Assembly (NCBI RefSeq): GCF_014652395.1
Contig: NZ_BMYS01000018.1
Coordinates: 17,824 to 81,823 of the forward strand
DNA from: Advenella faeciporci
GTDB taxonomy: Bacteria; Pseudomonadota; Gammaproteobacteria; Burkholderiales; Burkholderiaceae_B
DNA length: 64,000 nt
Direction of reading: 5' to 3'
The notes beneath the pieces were generated by a model. That model was not told where the DNA came from. It worked only from the letters and a program-made list of their open reading frames with translations, and made no database searches. A program made the position numbers and the translations under genes. Below, piece by piece: positions 38,984 through 46,589 of the stretch (within the stretch, counting starts at the first letter, position 1; each line of letters starts with the position of its first letter).

Positions 38984-38988
38984 TGTTG

Positions 38989-39417
38989 CTATAAATGTGA
39001 ATGGCGTGTAGGTGGTTCGGTGCTTTCCATGGTGGAAAGCTGCCTGAAAATCCCACAATTTTCAACCGCCTGCGCCGTTTCACATTGCTTTTGTAACGCA
39101 ATCAGCTGCTCTTTCAGGTAAACCAGTTCCTGAATCCGGGCATCCACATGTCCCAGGTGTTCATCTATTACCTGGTTAAAGCAGGCGCAATTGCCATTGC
39201 TTTCATCCTGCACCATTAACAGTGTGCGAATCTCATCATGCGTCATATCCAGTGAGCGGCAATTGCGGATAAACCGCAGTCGTTTAACATGCTCATCGCC
39301 ATAGTGGCGGTAATTGCTGGCATTGCGTTCAGGCTTGGGTAACAAGCCTTCTTTCTCGTAATATCGAATGGTTTCCGCTTTGCAGTTTAGCAAACTGGCC
39401 AATTCACCGATTTTCAT
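38989..39417 (-). CDS. cadR: MerR-family Cd(II)/Pb(II)/Zn(II)-responsive regulator (CadR/PbrR type)
   Basis: A 142-residue MerR regulator. The winged helix begins MKIGELASLLNCKAETIRYYEKEGLL (helix-turn-helix at 1-22), then a dimerisation helix and the metal-binding end. Cysteines occur in NCACFNQVIDEHLGH and in CETAQAVENCGIF near residues 112-121, the pattern of Cd/Pb sensors; the C-terminus has RHSHL instead of the longer His-rich tail of Pseudomonas CadR. It would bend the promoter of the divergent P-type ATPase gene 86 bp away and activate it when metal binds. Cd, Pb or Zn preference is not resolved. Confidence 0.88.
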   Translation of the reverse strand: MKIGELASLLNCKAETIRYYEKEGLLPKPERNASNYRHYGDEHVKRLRFIRNCRSLDMTHDEIRTLLMVQDESNGNCACFNQVIDEHLGHVDARIQELVYLKEQLIALQKQCETAQAVENCGIFRQLSTMESTEPPTRHSHL

Positions 39418-39436
39418 GAAATACTCCCGAAAATGC

Positions 39437-39467
39437 TTGACCTTGTAGTTACTACAGGGTGTCTAAT
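39437..39467 (+). promoter_or_regulatory. MerR-type operator/promoter of the P-type ATPase gene
   Basis: TTGACC (39437-39442) and TCTAAT (39462-39467) are 19 bp apart, the over-long spacer of MerR-controlled promoters. Within it lies the dyad ACCTTGTAGT / ACTACAGGGT (39440-39460), 9 of 10 bases symmetric. Confidence 0.88.
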
Positions 39468-39503
39468 CATTATAAATGAATAACCGCATAAATGGAGTAA
39501 GTC

Positions 39504-41780
39504 ATGTCAGGCTGCTGCCAGCAACATAATCACGATCATAAACATACTCATCACGACCCCAAAGAAACAACACAGGGTTTAAGGGATCTGCCGCCTCAAC
39601 AGGTGGCGGGTGATGCAGTGCAAACCCCCATTCGTATCATGCAAATGGATTGTCCTACCGAAGAGCGTCTTATCAGGACCCGACTTGAAAATACCGCAGG
39701 GGTAATGGCCATGAATTTTAATTTGATGCAGCGGGAATTGCTGGTGCTGCATCAACCTCATGCCTTGGACGCTATTCTTGACGCGATTAAATCGTTGGGC
39801 TTTGAGCCACAAACCGCAGCAATAGACGTGGTGCCTTTAAAAAACAGCATGCGGGAAAGCGGTTTTTCTTTAGGCTGGAAACTCCCGGTGGCTGCCATTT
39901 TGGCGATTGCTTCAGAAGTCACGCATTGGGTAGGGGGGCCGTGGATATTCTCTGCCTTGCTGGCGGTACTGGCCGTGGCGTTATCAGGCTTGGGAACTTA
40001 CCGCAAAGGGTTTATTGCCTTGCGGAACTTACAGTTAAATATTAATGCGCTCATGGCTATTGCGGTTAGCTGTGCGTTGTTAATCGGACAATGGCCCGAG
40101 GCCGCAATGGTGATGGTGTTGTTTAGTATTGCCGAGTTGCTGGAATCCAGGTCACTGGATCGTGCCCGTCTTGCCGTGAGTAACTTGCTGCAAATGGTGC
40201 CGCAAACTGCCTGGGTTTATCAGGTAGATAAAGACTGGCTGGAATTGCCGGTAGGACAGGTAAAAACAGGGGATCTTGTACGGGTGCGCCCGGGTGAGCG
40301 GATTCCTCTTGACGGAATGGTCATCAAGGGCAGCTCCACGGTCAACCAGGCGCCCATTACTGGCGAAAGCCTGCCCGTTGACAAGCAGCAGGGGGACGAG
40401 CTGTATGCCGGTACCATAAACCAAGGTGGTCTGCTGGAGTTCAAGGTGGGCACTTTGGCTGATAACAGCACTCTGGCCCGGATTATCAGGGTGGTTGAAC
40501 AGGCCCAGGCAAGCAAAGCCCCCTTGCAACGGTTTGTGGACCAGTTTGCCCAATACTATACGCCTGCGGTTTGCCTGCTGGCTTTGTTGGTGGCCGTTTT
40601 TATGCCCTTTGTCATGGGAACCCCCTGGCTTGATGCCATCTACATGGCACTGGTGCTGTTGGTGATTGCCTGCCCTTGCGCCCTGGTGATTTCAACACCG
40701 GTTACCTTGGTAAGCGGCTTAACCGCTGCGGCACGGCATGGTGTGCTGGTTAAGGGGGCTGCCTATCTGGAAAAAGGCCGGAAATTGCGTTGGCTGGCGC
40801 TGGATAAAACAGGGACCATCACGCAGGGTAAACCGGTGCAAACCGATATGATACTTATGCCTGAAAACCTGACCTTTACCCGGGCTTCAGAAAGCGGTCG
40901 AGATCAGGATGAGGTGAGCCTGGACGAAATCGGGGTACGAAAAACAGCAGCCAGTCTGGCAGCTTTGTCCGATCATCCAGTATCCATGGCGGTGGCACAG
41001 GCTGCCCGCAAAGACGGTTTGCTGACCTATCCGGTTGAGGGTTTTCAGGCTTTGGCTGGCCGGGGTGTGCAAGGTGTCATTAATGGTGTGGAATATATGC
41101 TTGAAAGCCCACGTCGTGCGCTTGAACAGGGTTTGCTTGATGCTTCGGTAATACAGACCGTACATGCTTATGAAAACCAGGGTAAAACAGTCGTGTTATT
41201 GTATTGCCTGAACCGGGTAATAGCCGTATTTGCAGTGGCGGATACGGTCAGGCCCGATAGCCGGCAAGCCATTCAGCGGCTGCATGAGCAGGGCGTTAAA
41301 ACGATCATGCTGTCAGGGGACAACCCTCAAACCGTGCAAACCATTGCCAGTCAGGTAGGCATAGATCGTGCGCTTGGGCAGCAAATGCCCGAAAACAAGT
41401 TGGATGTGATTGTCGATTTGCAAAAATCCGGTATGGTGGGTATGGTTGGTGATGGTATTAACGATGCGCCAGCCCTGGCGAGGGCCGAGATTGGTTTTGC
41501 CATGGGGGCAATCGGCACGGATACGGCGATTGAAACGGCGGACGTTGCCTTGATGGACGACGATTTGCGCAAAATACCTCGTTTTATTGAATTGTCCCAC
41601 GTTACTTATCGGGTGTTGGTGCAAAATATTGTCTTGGCACTGGGGATTAAGCTGGTGTTCTTGCTGCTAACCCTGGGCGGAATGGGATCCATGTGGATGG
41701 CGGTTTTTGCAGATATGGGGGCCAGCCTGCTAGTGGTGCTTAATGGGCTTAGGCTACTGTCTTTCAAGGCCTCTTCTTAA
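39504..41780 (+). CDS. zntA: Zn(II)/Cd(II)/Pb(II)-exporting P1B-type ATPase
   Basis: A 758-residue metal-export ATPase. The N-terminus has a Cys/His-rich stretch (CCQQHNHDHKHTHH) and a heavy-metal-associated fold in which the usual CxxC is replaced by MDCPTEE, as in PbrA-like proteins. Six or more membrane helices follow; the CPC metal site CPCALVIS is near residue 389, the phosphorylation motif DKTGTITQG near 434, and the hinge GDGINDAPALARA near 650. It is divergent from cadR and read from a MerR-type promoter. The next gene starts 5 bp after its stop and should be co-transcribed. Confidence 0.95.
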   Translation: MSGCCQQHNHDHKHTHHDPKETTQGLRDLPPQQVAGDAVQTPIRIMQMDCPTEERLIRTRLENTAGVMAMNFNLMQRELLVLHQPHALDAILDAIKSLGFEPQTAAIDVVPLKNSMRESGFSLGWKLPVAAILAIASEVTHWVGGPWIFSALLAVLAVALSGLGTYRKGFIALRNLQLNINALMAIAVSCALLIGQWPEAAMVMVLFSIAELLESRSLDRARLAVSNLLQMVPQTAWVYQVDKDWLELPVGQVKTGDLVRVRPGERIPLDGMVIKGSSTVNQAPITGESLPVDKQQGDELYAGTINQGGLLEFKVGTLADNSTLARIIRVVEQAQASKAPLQRFVDQFAQYYTPAVCLLALLVAVFMPFVMGTPWLDAIYMALVLLVIACPCALVISTPVTLVSGLTAAARHGVLVKGAAYLEKGRKLRWLALDKTGTITQGKPVQTDMILMPENLTFTRASESGRDQDEVSLDEIGVRKTAASLAALSDHPVSMAVAQAARKDGLLTYPVEGFQALAGRGVQGVINGVEYMLESPRRALEQGLLDASVIQTVHAYENQGKTVVLLYCLNRVIAVFAVADTVRPDSRQAIQRLHEQGVKTIMLSGDNPQTVQTIASQVGIDRALGQQMPENKLDVIVDLQKSGMVGMVGDGINDAPALARAEIGFAMGAIGTDTAIETADVALMDDDLRKIPRFIELSHVTYRVLVQNIVLALGIKLVFLLLTLGGMGSMWMAVFADMGASLLVVLNGLRLLSFKASS

Positions 41781-41785
41781 CATGG

Positions 41786-43384
41786 ATGGCAGGCATGACT
41801 GATTTATGGCAACAGGATGACGCGTTGGAGAAGCATGGACTTATGGTAAAAGGCCTGTGCCAAAAGCTTGAAGCACAGGCTGGTACGCAGGCAGTCGTCA
41901 CGCAAACTCACATCTCAACCATTATTCTGGCCGGTGAATTTGCCTACAAGCTTAAAAAACCGCTAAAGTTGCCTTTTCTTGATTTTTCCACGTTGGAAAA
42001 CCGGCATCATTTCTGCCTGAAAGAATTGGCGATCAACCAGCGCACGGCACCGGAATTATATCTGGCTGTTTTGCCGGTTACAGGCAGCCCGCTAGCTCCG
42101 GATATTGACGGTCAGGAGTTGGTCATAGACTGGCTGGTGAAAATGCACCGTTTTGATAGCAGTCAGGAATTTGCCGTGATGGCGCGCGCAGGAACACTTA
42201 CGTTTTCACTGGTAGAAACACTGGCACGGCATTTGGCCCGGTTTCATGAGTCTTTGCCGCGTTTGTCTGCCACAGCGGTGAATGAAAAAACCACGCTGGA
42301 CTGGTTGCTTGAAAGCTTTGATGAAATCAAGTTCCATCCATTTTTTTCAGCCATGCCGGAAGCCACAGAGTGGGAGAGTTTCAGGCAAGATTTGAAGGCA
42401 ACGTTTGAAAACCACCTTCCATGGCGCCAGCAGCGAATTGATCAGGGTTTTTTCAGGCCCTGTCACGGTGATTTGCACCTGGGCAATATCGTGCTTTGGC
42501 AAAACCGGGTCATGGCCTTTGATGCCCTTGAGTTTGACGACAGCTTAAGCAATATTGATGTCATGAACGATTTGGCTTTTGCCTATATGGATTTGCATGC
42601 CAGCCGACTCCCCGAATTGGCCTCGCGCCTGCTTAATACCTATCTGGAAGAAGGCGGAGACTACGAAGGCTTGCGGCTTTTGCCGGAATATGCGGCGTAC
42701 CGGGCTTTGGTCAGGGCTAAAATTGCCTTAATGCAAGGCAAGAATGAAAAATTCAGTCAATACTGGCGCTTGGCCAGAAGTTTTGTGTCTCCCACAGCGC
42801 CGCTGGCCCTGGTGCTGGTATATGGCTTAAGTGGTTCGGGCAAGTCCACCGTGGCGCAAATGCTGGGTGACAGGGTCGGTGGAATTCGCTTGCGTTCCGA
42901 TACCGAACGTAAACGCCTTTTCAATAAAGCGTTGAAAAATGGCCTGGTGGTAAACAAAGAAGTGCTTTATTCGCCTGAAGCCAGCCAGCGTGTTTACGCT
43001 CGCTTGCTTGAGCTTGCCGAAAAGCTGCTGCAGGCTGGGTTCATCGCGGTTGTTGATGCGGTTTTTTTGCATCAGGATGATCGTGTCCTGTTCCATAACC
43101 TTGCTAACCGCTTGGGTGTGCCCTTCAGGCTGGTAAGTTGTGAGGCTCCTGAAAACATTATGGAAAACCGTATTGTTAAAAGGGCGCAAGCGGGTAAAGA
43201 TCCATCGGATGCTACGGTAGAGGTGCTCAATGCACAGGCAGGAAGCTTTGAGCCGGTGCCAGGGAATTGGGAAGAATTCTCATCCAGAGTGGTGAATGAT
43301 GGTTCGCTGGAAGACTTAAGGCAGAAAGTGCAACGGCTGGCTGGTTTGTTTGTGGAAAAACAAACTGGAGGTATGCGGAAGTAG
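41786..43384 (+). CDS. Fusion of aminoglycoside-phosphotransferase-like and P-loop kinase domains
   Basis: A 532-residue two-domain protein. Residues about 1-335 resemble the kinase-fold (APH/choline kinase-like) family: catalytic loop CHGDLHLGNIVL near 230 followed by MAFDALEFDDSL, matching HGDxxxxN and the Mg-binding Asp. Residues about 345-500 are a P-loop phosphotransferase: GLSGSGKSTVAQML near 351, then RLRSDTERKRLF and a lid-like segment. Such fusions are common in proteobacteria and their substrate is unknown. Alternative starts are ATG 41782 (other frame) and ATG 41795 (in frame). Its position 5 bp after zntA suggests co-expression under metal stress. No direct evidence links it to drug resistance. 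Confidence 0.85.
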   Translation: MAGMTDLWQQDDALEKHGLMVKGLCQKLEAQAGTQAVVTQTHISTIILAGEFAYKLKKPLKLPFLDFSTLENRHHFCLKELAINQRTAPELYLAVLPVTGSPLAPDIDGQELVIDWLVKMHRFDSSQEFAVMARAGTLTFSLVETLARHLARFHESLPRLSATAVNEKTTLDWLLESFDEIKFHPFFSAMPEATEWESFRQDLKATFENHLPWRQQRIDQGFFRPCHGDLHLGNIVLWQNRVMAFDALEFDDSLSNIDVMNDLAFAYMDLHASRLPELASRLLNTYLEEGGDYEGLRLLPEYAAYRALVRAKIALMQGKNEKFSQYWRLARSFVSPTAPLALVLVYGLSGSGKSTVAQMLGDRVGGIRLRSDTERKRLFNKALKNGLVVNKEVLYSPEASQRVYARLLELAEKLLQAGFIAVVDAVFLHQDDRVLFHNLANRLGVPFRLVSCEAPENIMENRIVKRAQAGKDPSDATVEVLNAQAGSFEPVPGNWEEFSSRVVNDGSLEDLRQKVQRLAGLFVEKQTGGMRK

Positions 43385-43397
43385 CCTGGAAATAAAA

Positions 43398-43436
43398 TGC
43401 AGTCACGTCCTGGTCTGTTCCCGCTACGTGACTGCA
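43398..43436. terminator. Bidirectional hairpin between convergent genes
   Basis: TGCAGTCACGT (43398-43408) pairs with ACGTGACTGCA (43426-43436), 11 bp, loop 17. T-rich sequence follows on both sides (TTATTTTGC on plus; TTTTATTT on minus), so it can end both the zntA-kinase unit and the TctC gene. Confidence 0.7.
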
Positions 43437-43482
43437 TAATGGTTATTTTGCTTTTATGCCTGTGGCAACGCAGTTGACAGGT

Positions 43483-44466
43483 TTATTGTGGTTCAACGCC
43501 TGCTTTTTTAAACAGCTCTGCCCATACCGGGATTTGCTGCGCAACCTTGGCCTGCAAAGCGGCTGGATTGGCATCGTTTTCAAGTACGGTGGCGCCCAGT
43601 TGGTCCATGCGTTCCTTGAATTTTGGATCTTTTAAAGCAGCAGCCAAGGCTGACTCAAGCTTTTGCAGAACAGGTTTGGGTGTGCCGGCCGGTGCCCATA
43701 ATGCGTGCCAGATACCTACCTGAAAGTCCTTGAAGCCTTCTTCCTGCATGGTTGGCAGATCCGGGAGGGTAGGAGAGCGTTCCGCGCTGGTAATGGCATA
43801 GGCTTTAACTTTTTTGCCCAGGATTTGTTGTGATGTGTTGGTGGTTTGGTCGCACAGCAGGTCTACCTGTTTGCCCAGCAGGTCATTCATGGCTGGGGCG
43901 GCTCCTTTATAAGGAATGGTCAGCAGGTCTACATTCAGGGCGGACATTAACATGGTGCCACATAGGTGGCTGGCTGCGCCAACGCCGGCATTGGCCAAAG
44001 TAACTTCGTCTTTGTGTGCCTTGACATATTCAACCAGTTCTTTCATGTTATTGGCCGGAAAGTCTTCACGGGCAATAATGGTCATGGGAACATCAACCAC
44101 CATGCCAATGGGTTCAAAGCTTTTGACAGGGTCGTAGCCCAGTTTTTTATACAGGGACGGTGCGGTTGAAAAACCGATGTGCATGAGCAAAATATCATAG
44201 CCGTTTGGCTTTTGGTGGGCGACATGAGTTGTGCCGATTGTGCCGCCTGCACCAGCCTTGTTTTCAACAATAACCGTTTCCCCAAGCGGGGCGCGCATGG
44301 CTTCGGCCAAAGAGCGCGCAACATTATCGGTCGGGCCACCCGCCGTAAACGGGATAACCATATTGACAGGTCGTTCAGGGTATTTGCTTTCTTCTGCCTG
44401 GGCGGTAAAGCCCAGAAAACCCATTGCAAGACCAGCTGCCAGCATGGTTTTCTTTAAATGCAACAT
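43483..44466 (-). CDS. Tripartite tricarboxylate transporter-type binding protein (Bug/TctC family)
   Basis: A 327-residue periplasmic receptor of the Bug family, which is hugely expanded in Bordetella and relatives. From the ATG at 44466, a signal peptide (KKTMLAAGLAMGFLGFTAQA) is followed by the family segments YPERPVNMVIPFTAGGPTDNVAR near 28, IVENKAGAGGTIGT near 62 and YDILLMHIGFSTAPSLYK near 85. An upstream in-frame start at 44523 gives an unconvincing N-terminus. No tctA/tctB membrane genes are adjacent, so it is an orphan receptor; its ligand (a carboxylate or similar) is unknown. Confidence 0.92.
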   Translation of the reverse strand: MLHLKKTMLAAGLAMGFLGFTAQAEESKYPERPVNMVIPFTAGGPTDNVARSLAEAMRAPLGETVIVENKAGAGGTIGTTHVAHQKPNGYDILLMHIGFSTAPSLYKKLGYDPVKSFEPIGMVVDVPMTIIAREDFPANNMKELVEYVKAHKDEVTLANAGVGAASHLCGTMLMSALNVDLLTIPYKGAAPAMNDLLGKQVDLLCDQTTNTSQQILGKKVKAYAITSAERSPTLPDLPTMQEEGFKDFQVGIWHALWAPAGTPKPVLQKLESALAAALKDPKFKERMDQLGATVLENDANPAALQAKVAQQIPVWAELFKKAGVEPQ

Positions 44467-44775
44467 CGTTACTATCCTTGAGGTAAAAAAATAAAAATAA
44501 AACGTTTGTCTTTGGATTTTCATTATTTTTATAAAGGAAAAAGGACACGCAGCTTGTACGGGAACTTAATTGTGTTTAAGTTTATTTCTTTAGTAAATAA
44601 ATGTACATGCCTTAAAATAAATAAAGGACATTTTGAGCCTTTATTCTATTAACGATTTGATATATATCATAGTGGGTGTGGGCGTCAGGTCACTATATAA
44701 AGTAGCTGGACACAAAAAAGCCGCTTCAGTTCAATAACTGTTAAGCGGCTGATTTTTGATATTCTTGGGAATTCA
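44467..44775. other. AT-rich intergenic region with tRNA terminator
   Basis: A 309-bp region with no open frame worth calling. It contains the upstream region of the TctC gene and, at 44711-44750, the minus-strand terminator of tRNA-Pro. Nothing else was recognised. Confidence 0.6.
44711..44750 (-). terminator. Terminator of tRNA-Pro
   Basis: On the minus strand AGCCGCTT (44750-44743) pairs with AAGCGGCT (44726-44719), with an extra ACTG/CAGT inner stem, then TTTTTTGTG. Confidence 0.85.
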
Positions 44776-44852
<77 letters not shown>

Positions 44853-45053
44853 ACTTGTTTCTTTGCTGTGTTAAGCAGTGAAGAAAGAATTATGACATAA
44901 AAATATCTGTTTTTGCAAGTCATGAAATGAAAATGTTATAAAAAATGTAAAAAAACAACATGAAGACAGATCAGCGGATTTGCTTTCCCCGTCCATGGGG
45001 GAGGTGAACAGACACGTTAATAGCCATGGCATTAACGGGCTGAGTGCCGGGTA

Positions 45054-45344
45054 TTAATCCCTGCCACGGTAATGCCTGTGGTGTGGGTGTCCGTGTTTTT
45101 TGAAGTGTTTCTTGTGGTATTTGCGGCTGTGTCTTGGGTGATCATCGTAATAATAAACAGATCTTGGCCGGATATGGCGGGGACGCTCTACATAAACTAC
45201 CGGTGGGGGAGCGTAATGGCGATGCGGCCTTTCTACAACGACCCCAGGTAATCCTATTCCAATGTCAACATTAATTTGTGCATTGGCAGCTGTTCCCATG
45301 CCTAAAGTGGCAGCAGTAAAAAAGGGCAGTAATAGTTTTTTCAT
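45054..45344 (-). CDS. Small exported His/Arg/Tyr-rich protein
   Basis: A 96-residue protein. A signal peptide (MKKLLLPFFTAATLGMGTAANAQ, cleavage near residue 22) precedes a short region GLPGVVVERPHRHYAPPPVVYVERPRH resembling PxPV-type repeats of small exported proteobacterial proteins. The last 35 residues are strongly basic and full of histidine (for example KYHKKHFKKHGHPHHRHY), which could bind metal or nucleic acid. A good ribosome site AGGAGT lies upstream. The gene begins 36 bp after the lipoprotein gene on the same strand, so the two probably share a transcript. Function unknown. Confidence 0.8.
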   Translation of the reverse strand: MKKLLLPFFTAATLGMGTAANAQINVDIGIGLPGVVVERPHRHYAPPPVVYVERPRHIRPRSVYYYDDHPRHSRKYHKKHFKKHGHPHHRHYRGRD

Positions 45345-45380
45345 GGAGACTCCTGTCAGTATTGGAATTTGGCTTTATTG

Positions 45381-45860
45381 TTAGCGACTGTTGTTGTCCC
45401 GGCGACGCGACTCAGAGCGATTTTCAAAGTTTCTTTCAGCTGGTGCGAGTAAGCGCGACCGCTCAATCCTGTTGAAATCGGGGCGGCGGCTGGTGTTCTG
45501 GTGTTGTTCAATGCGGCGATTGTTTTGGTTGCTGTTTTTTCTCCATTCACGGGAAGGTGTGTTTGGTTTTGCATCGTGGCGGTCACGATCGGGTCTGCGA
45601 TTCCAGTTATTGCGATCGGTGTGTTTCCGATTATTGTCCCAGTATCGTTTCTGATCAGCATGGTTGCGCGTTACCCAGCGACGGCGGTTATTGTCATAAT
45701 AGCGGTAGTTATTGACCGTAGTGTAAGAGTTGGCGTAACCATACCCGTACCCGTTGCTGTACCCCGGGCTATAGTAATCATCATAATAACCATAGCCATC
45801 ATCAATAACGCAGCCGGCAAGGCCAATGGTCAGAGCCAATACCGCAAGAATTTTTTTCAT
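45381..45860 (-). CDS. Small lipoprotein rich in Tyr, Asn, Arg
   Basis: A 159-residue protein from the ATG at 45860, which has GAGG 7-8 bases upstream; the frame is open to a GTG at 45872. The N-terminus KKILAVLALTIGLAGC ends in a lipobox (LAGC), so it is a lipoprotein. Next comes a Gly/Tyr/Asp-rich stretch (DDGYGYYDDYYSPGY) and then a long, very polar N/R/D/H-rich segment likely to be disordered. There is no recognised domain. It pairs with the downstream His-rich exported protein, suggesting an envelope role, but nothing more can be said. Confidence 0.78.
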   Translation of the reverse strand: MKKILAVLALTIGLAGCVIDDGYGYYDDYYSPGYSNGYGYGYANSYTTVNNYRYYDNNRRRWVTRNHADQKRYWDNNRKHTDRNNWNRRPDRDRHDAKPNTPSREWRKNSNQNNRRIEQHQNTSRRPDFNRIERSRLLAPAERNFENRSESRRRDNNSR

Positions 45861-45872
45861 GTTGAACCTCAC

Positions 45873-46181
45873 GCAAAGGTAAGTGAGCTGAAACTTTACC
45901 GTACAGCACTATAAACTCATTATCAGGCAATGCCCATTTCGAATTTGTTTCTTAAGGCCACCCAAATGAAAGTAATCATTAAAAATCGGTCTATATGGAA
46001 CCGATTGAAATAAAAAGGGCTTTATTGTTTGTGTTTCAATGGTTTTGAAACGGATTTTATAGGGTGTTTTTAATGTTGTTGTAAAAATGTCATGATTTTC
46101 ACGGGAAAATATGATTTTAATCGAACTGTTATAGACAGGGTTTAAATTGTCATGCTATAGTTCTTCTTTCTTAAGTGTGTC
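45873..46181. other. Intergenic region upstream of the tRNA-Leu/tRNA-Ser pair
   Basis: A 309-bp AT-rich divergent region. It contains the tRNA promoter at 46132-46160 and, at the left side, the upstream region of the lipoprotein gene. No other element was seen. Confidence 0.5.
46132..46160 (+). promoter_or_regulatory. Promoter of tRNA-Leu(TAA)-tRNA-Ser
   Basis: TAGACA (46132-46137) and CTATAG (46155-46160) with a 17-bp spacer, about 21 bp before the tRNA. The region TGCTATAGTTCT is shared with the tRNA-His promoter. Confidence 0.7.
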
Positions 46182-46269
46182 GCACTCGTGGTGAAATAGG
46201 TAGACACAAGAGACTTAAAATCTCTCGGGCATTGCGCCCGTGCCGGTTCGATTCCGGCCGAGTGCACCA
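46182..46269 (+). tRNA. tRNA-Leu, anticodon TAA
   Basis: A class II tRNA of 88 nt: acceptor GCACTCG pairs with CGAGTGC, anticodon loop ACTTAAAAT gives TAA, a long variable arm (CTCGGGCATTGCGCCCGT) is present, T-loop GTTCGATTC, encoded CCA. Confidence 0.96.
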
Positions 46270-46279
46270 GAGAGAAAAA

Positions 46280-46369
46280 GGAAGCTTGGCAGAGCGGTTG
46301 AATGCACCGGTCTTGAAAACCGGCGAGGGTTTGCGCCCTCCGTGAGTTCGAATCTCACAGCTTCCGCCA
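46280..46369 (+). tRNA. tRNA-Ser, anticodon TGA
   Basis: A class II tRNA of 90 nt: acceptor GGAAGCT pairs with AGCTTCC, anticodon stem CCGG-TCTTGAAAA-CCGG gives TGA, long variable arm, T-loop GTTCGAATC, CCA encoded. It lies 10 bp after tRNA-Leu and shares its transcript. Confidence 0.96.
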
Positions 46370-46375
46370 ATATGC

Positions 46376-46412
46376 AAAACCCCGGATTCAGAAATGGTCC
46401 GGGGTTTTTTTA
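46376..46412 (+). terminator. Terminator of the tRNA-Leu-tRNA-Ser unit
   Basis: AACCCCGGA (46378-46386) pairs with TCCGGGGTT (46398-46406), followed by a run of seven or so T. Confidence 0.9.
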
Positions 46413-46589
46413 TTGCTATTTTATGAGCAGGTATTAAATGCAGATGTAAACAAGCAAACACAAAAGGTGCTCGTTAGGGGGCTCTTTTTGTGTTTGGACG
46501 CCCGTGCAGTGTCAAATTTGTTAGTATGGGCCATCTTTCGCTTTTTTTATTAACACGACGAAAGTCGTTCTTTGTGTATTTTATTTGAT

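Noticed and set aside
45501..45914. Plus-strand 137-codon open frame rich in Val and Ile
   Set aside because: It lies antisense to the lipoprotein gene, whose lipobox and ribosome site are convincing; the hydrophobic look comes from the complement of Asn/Arg codons.
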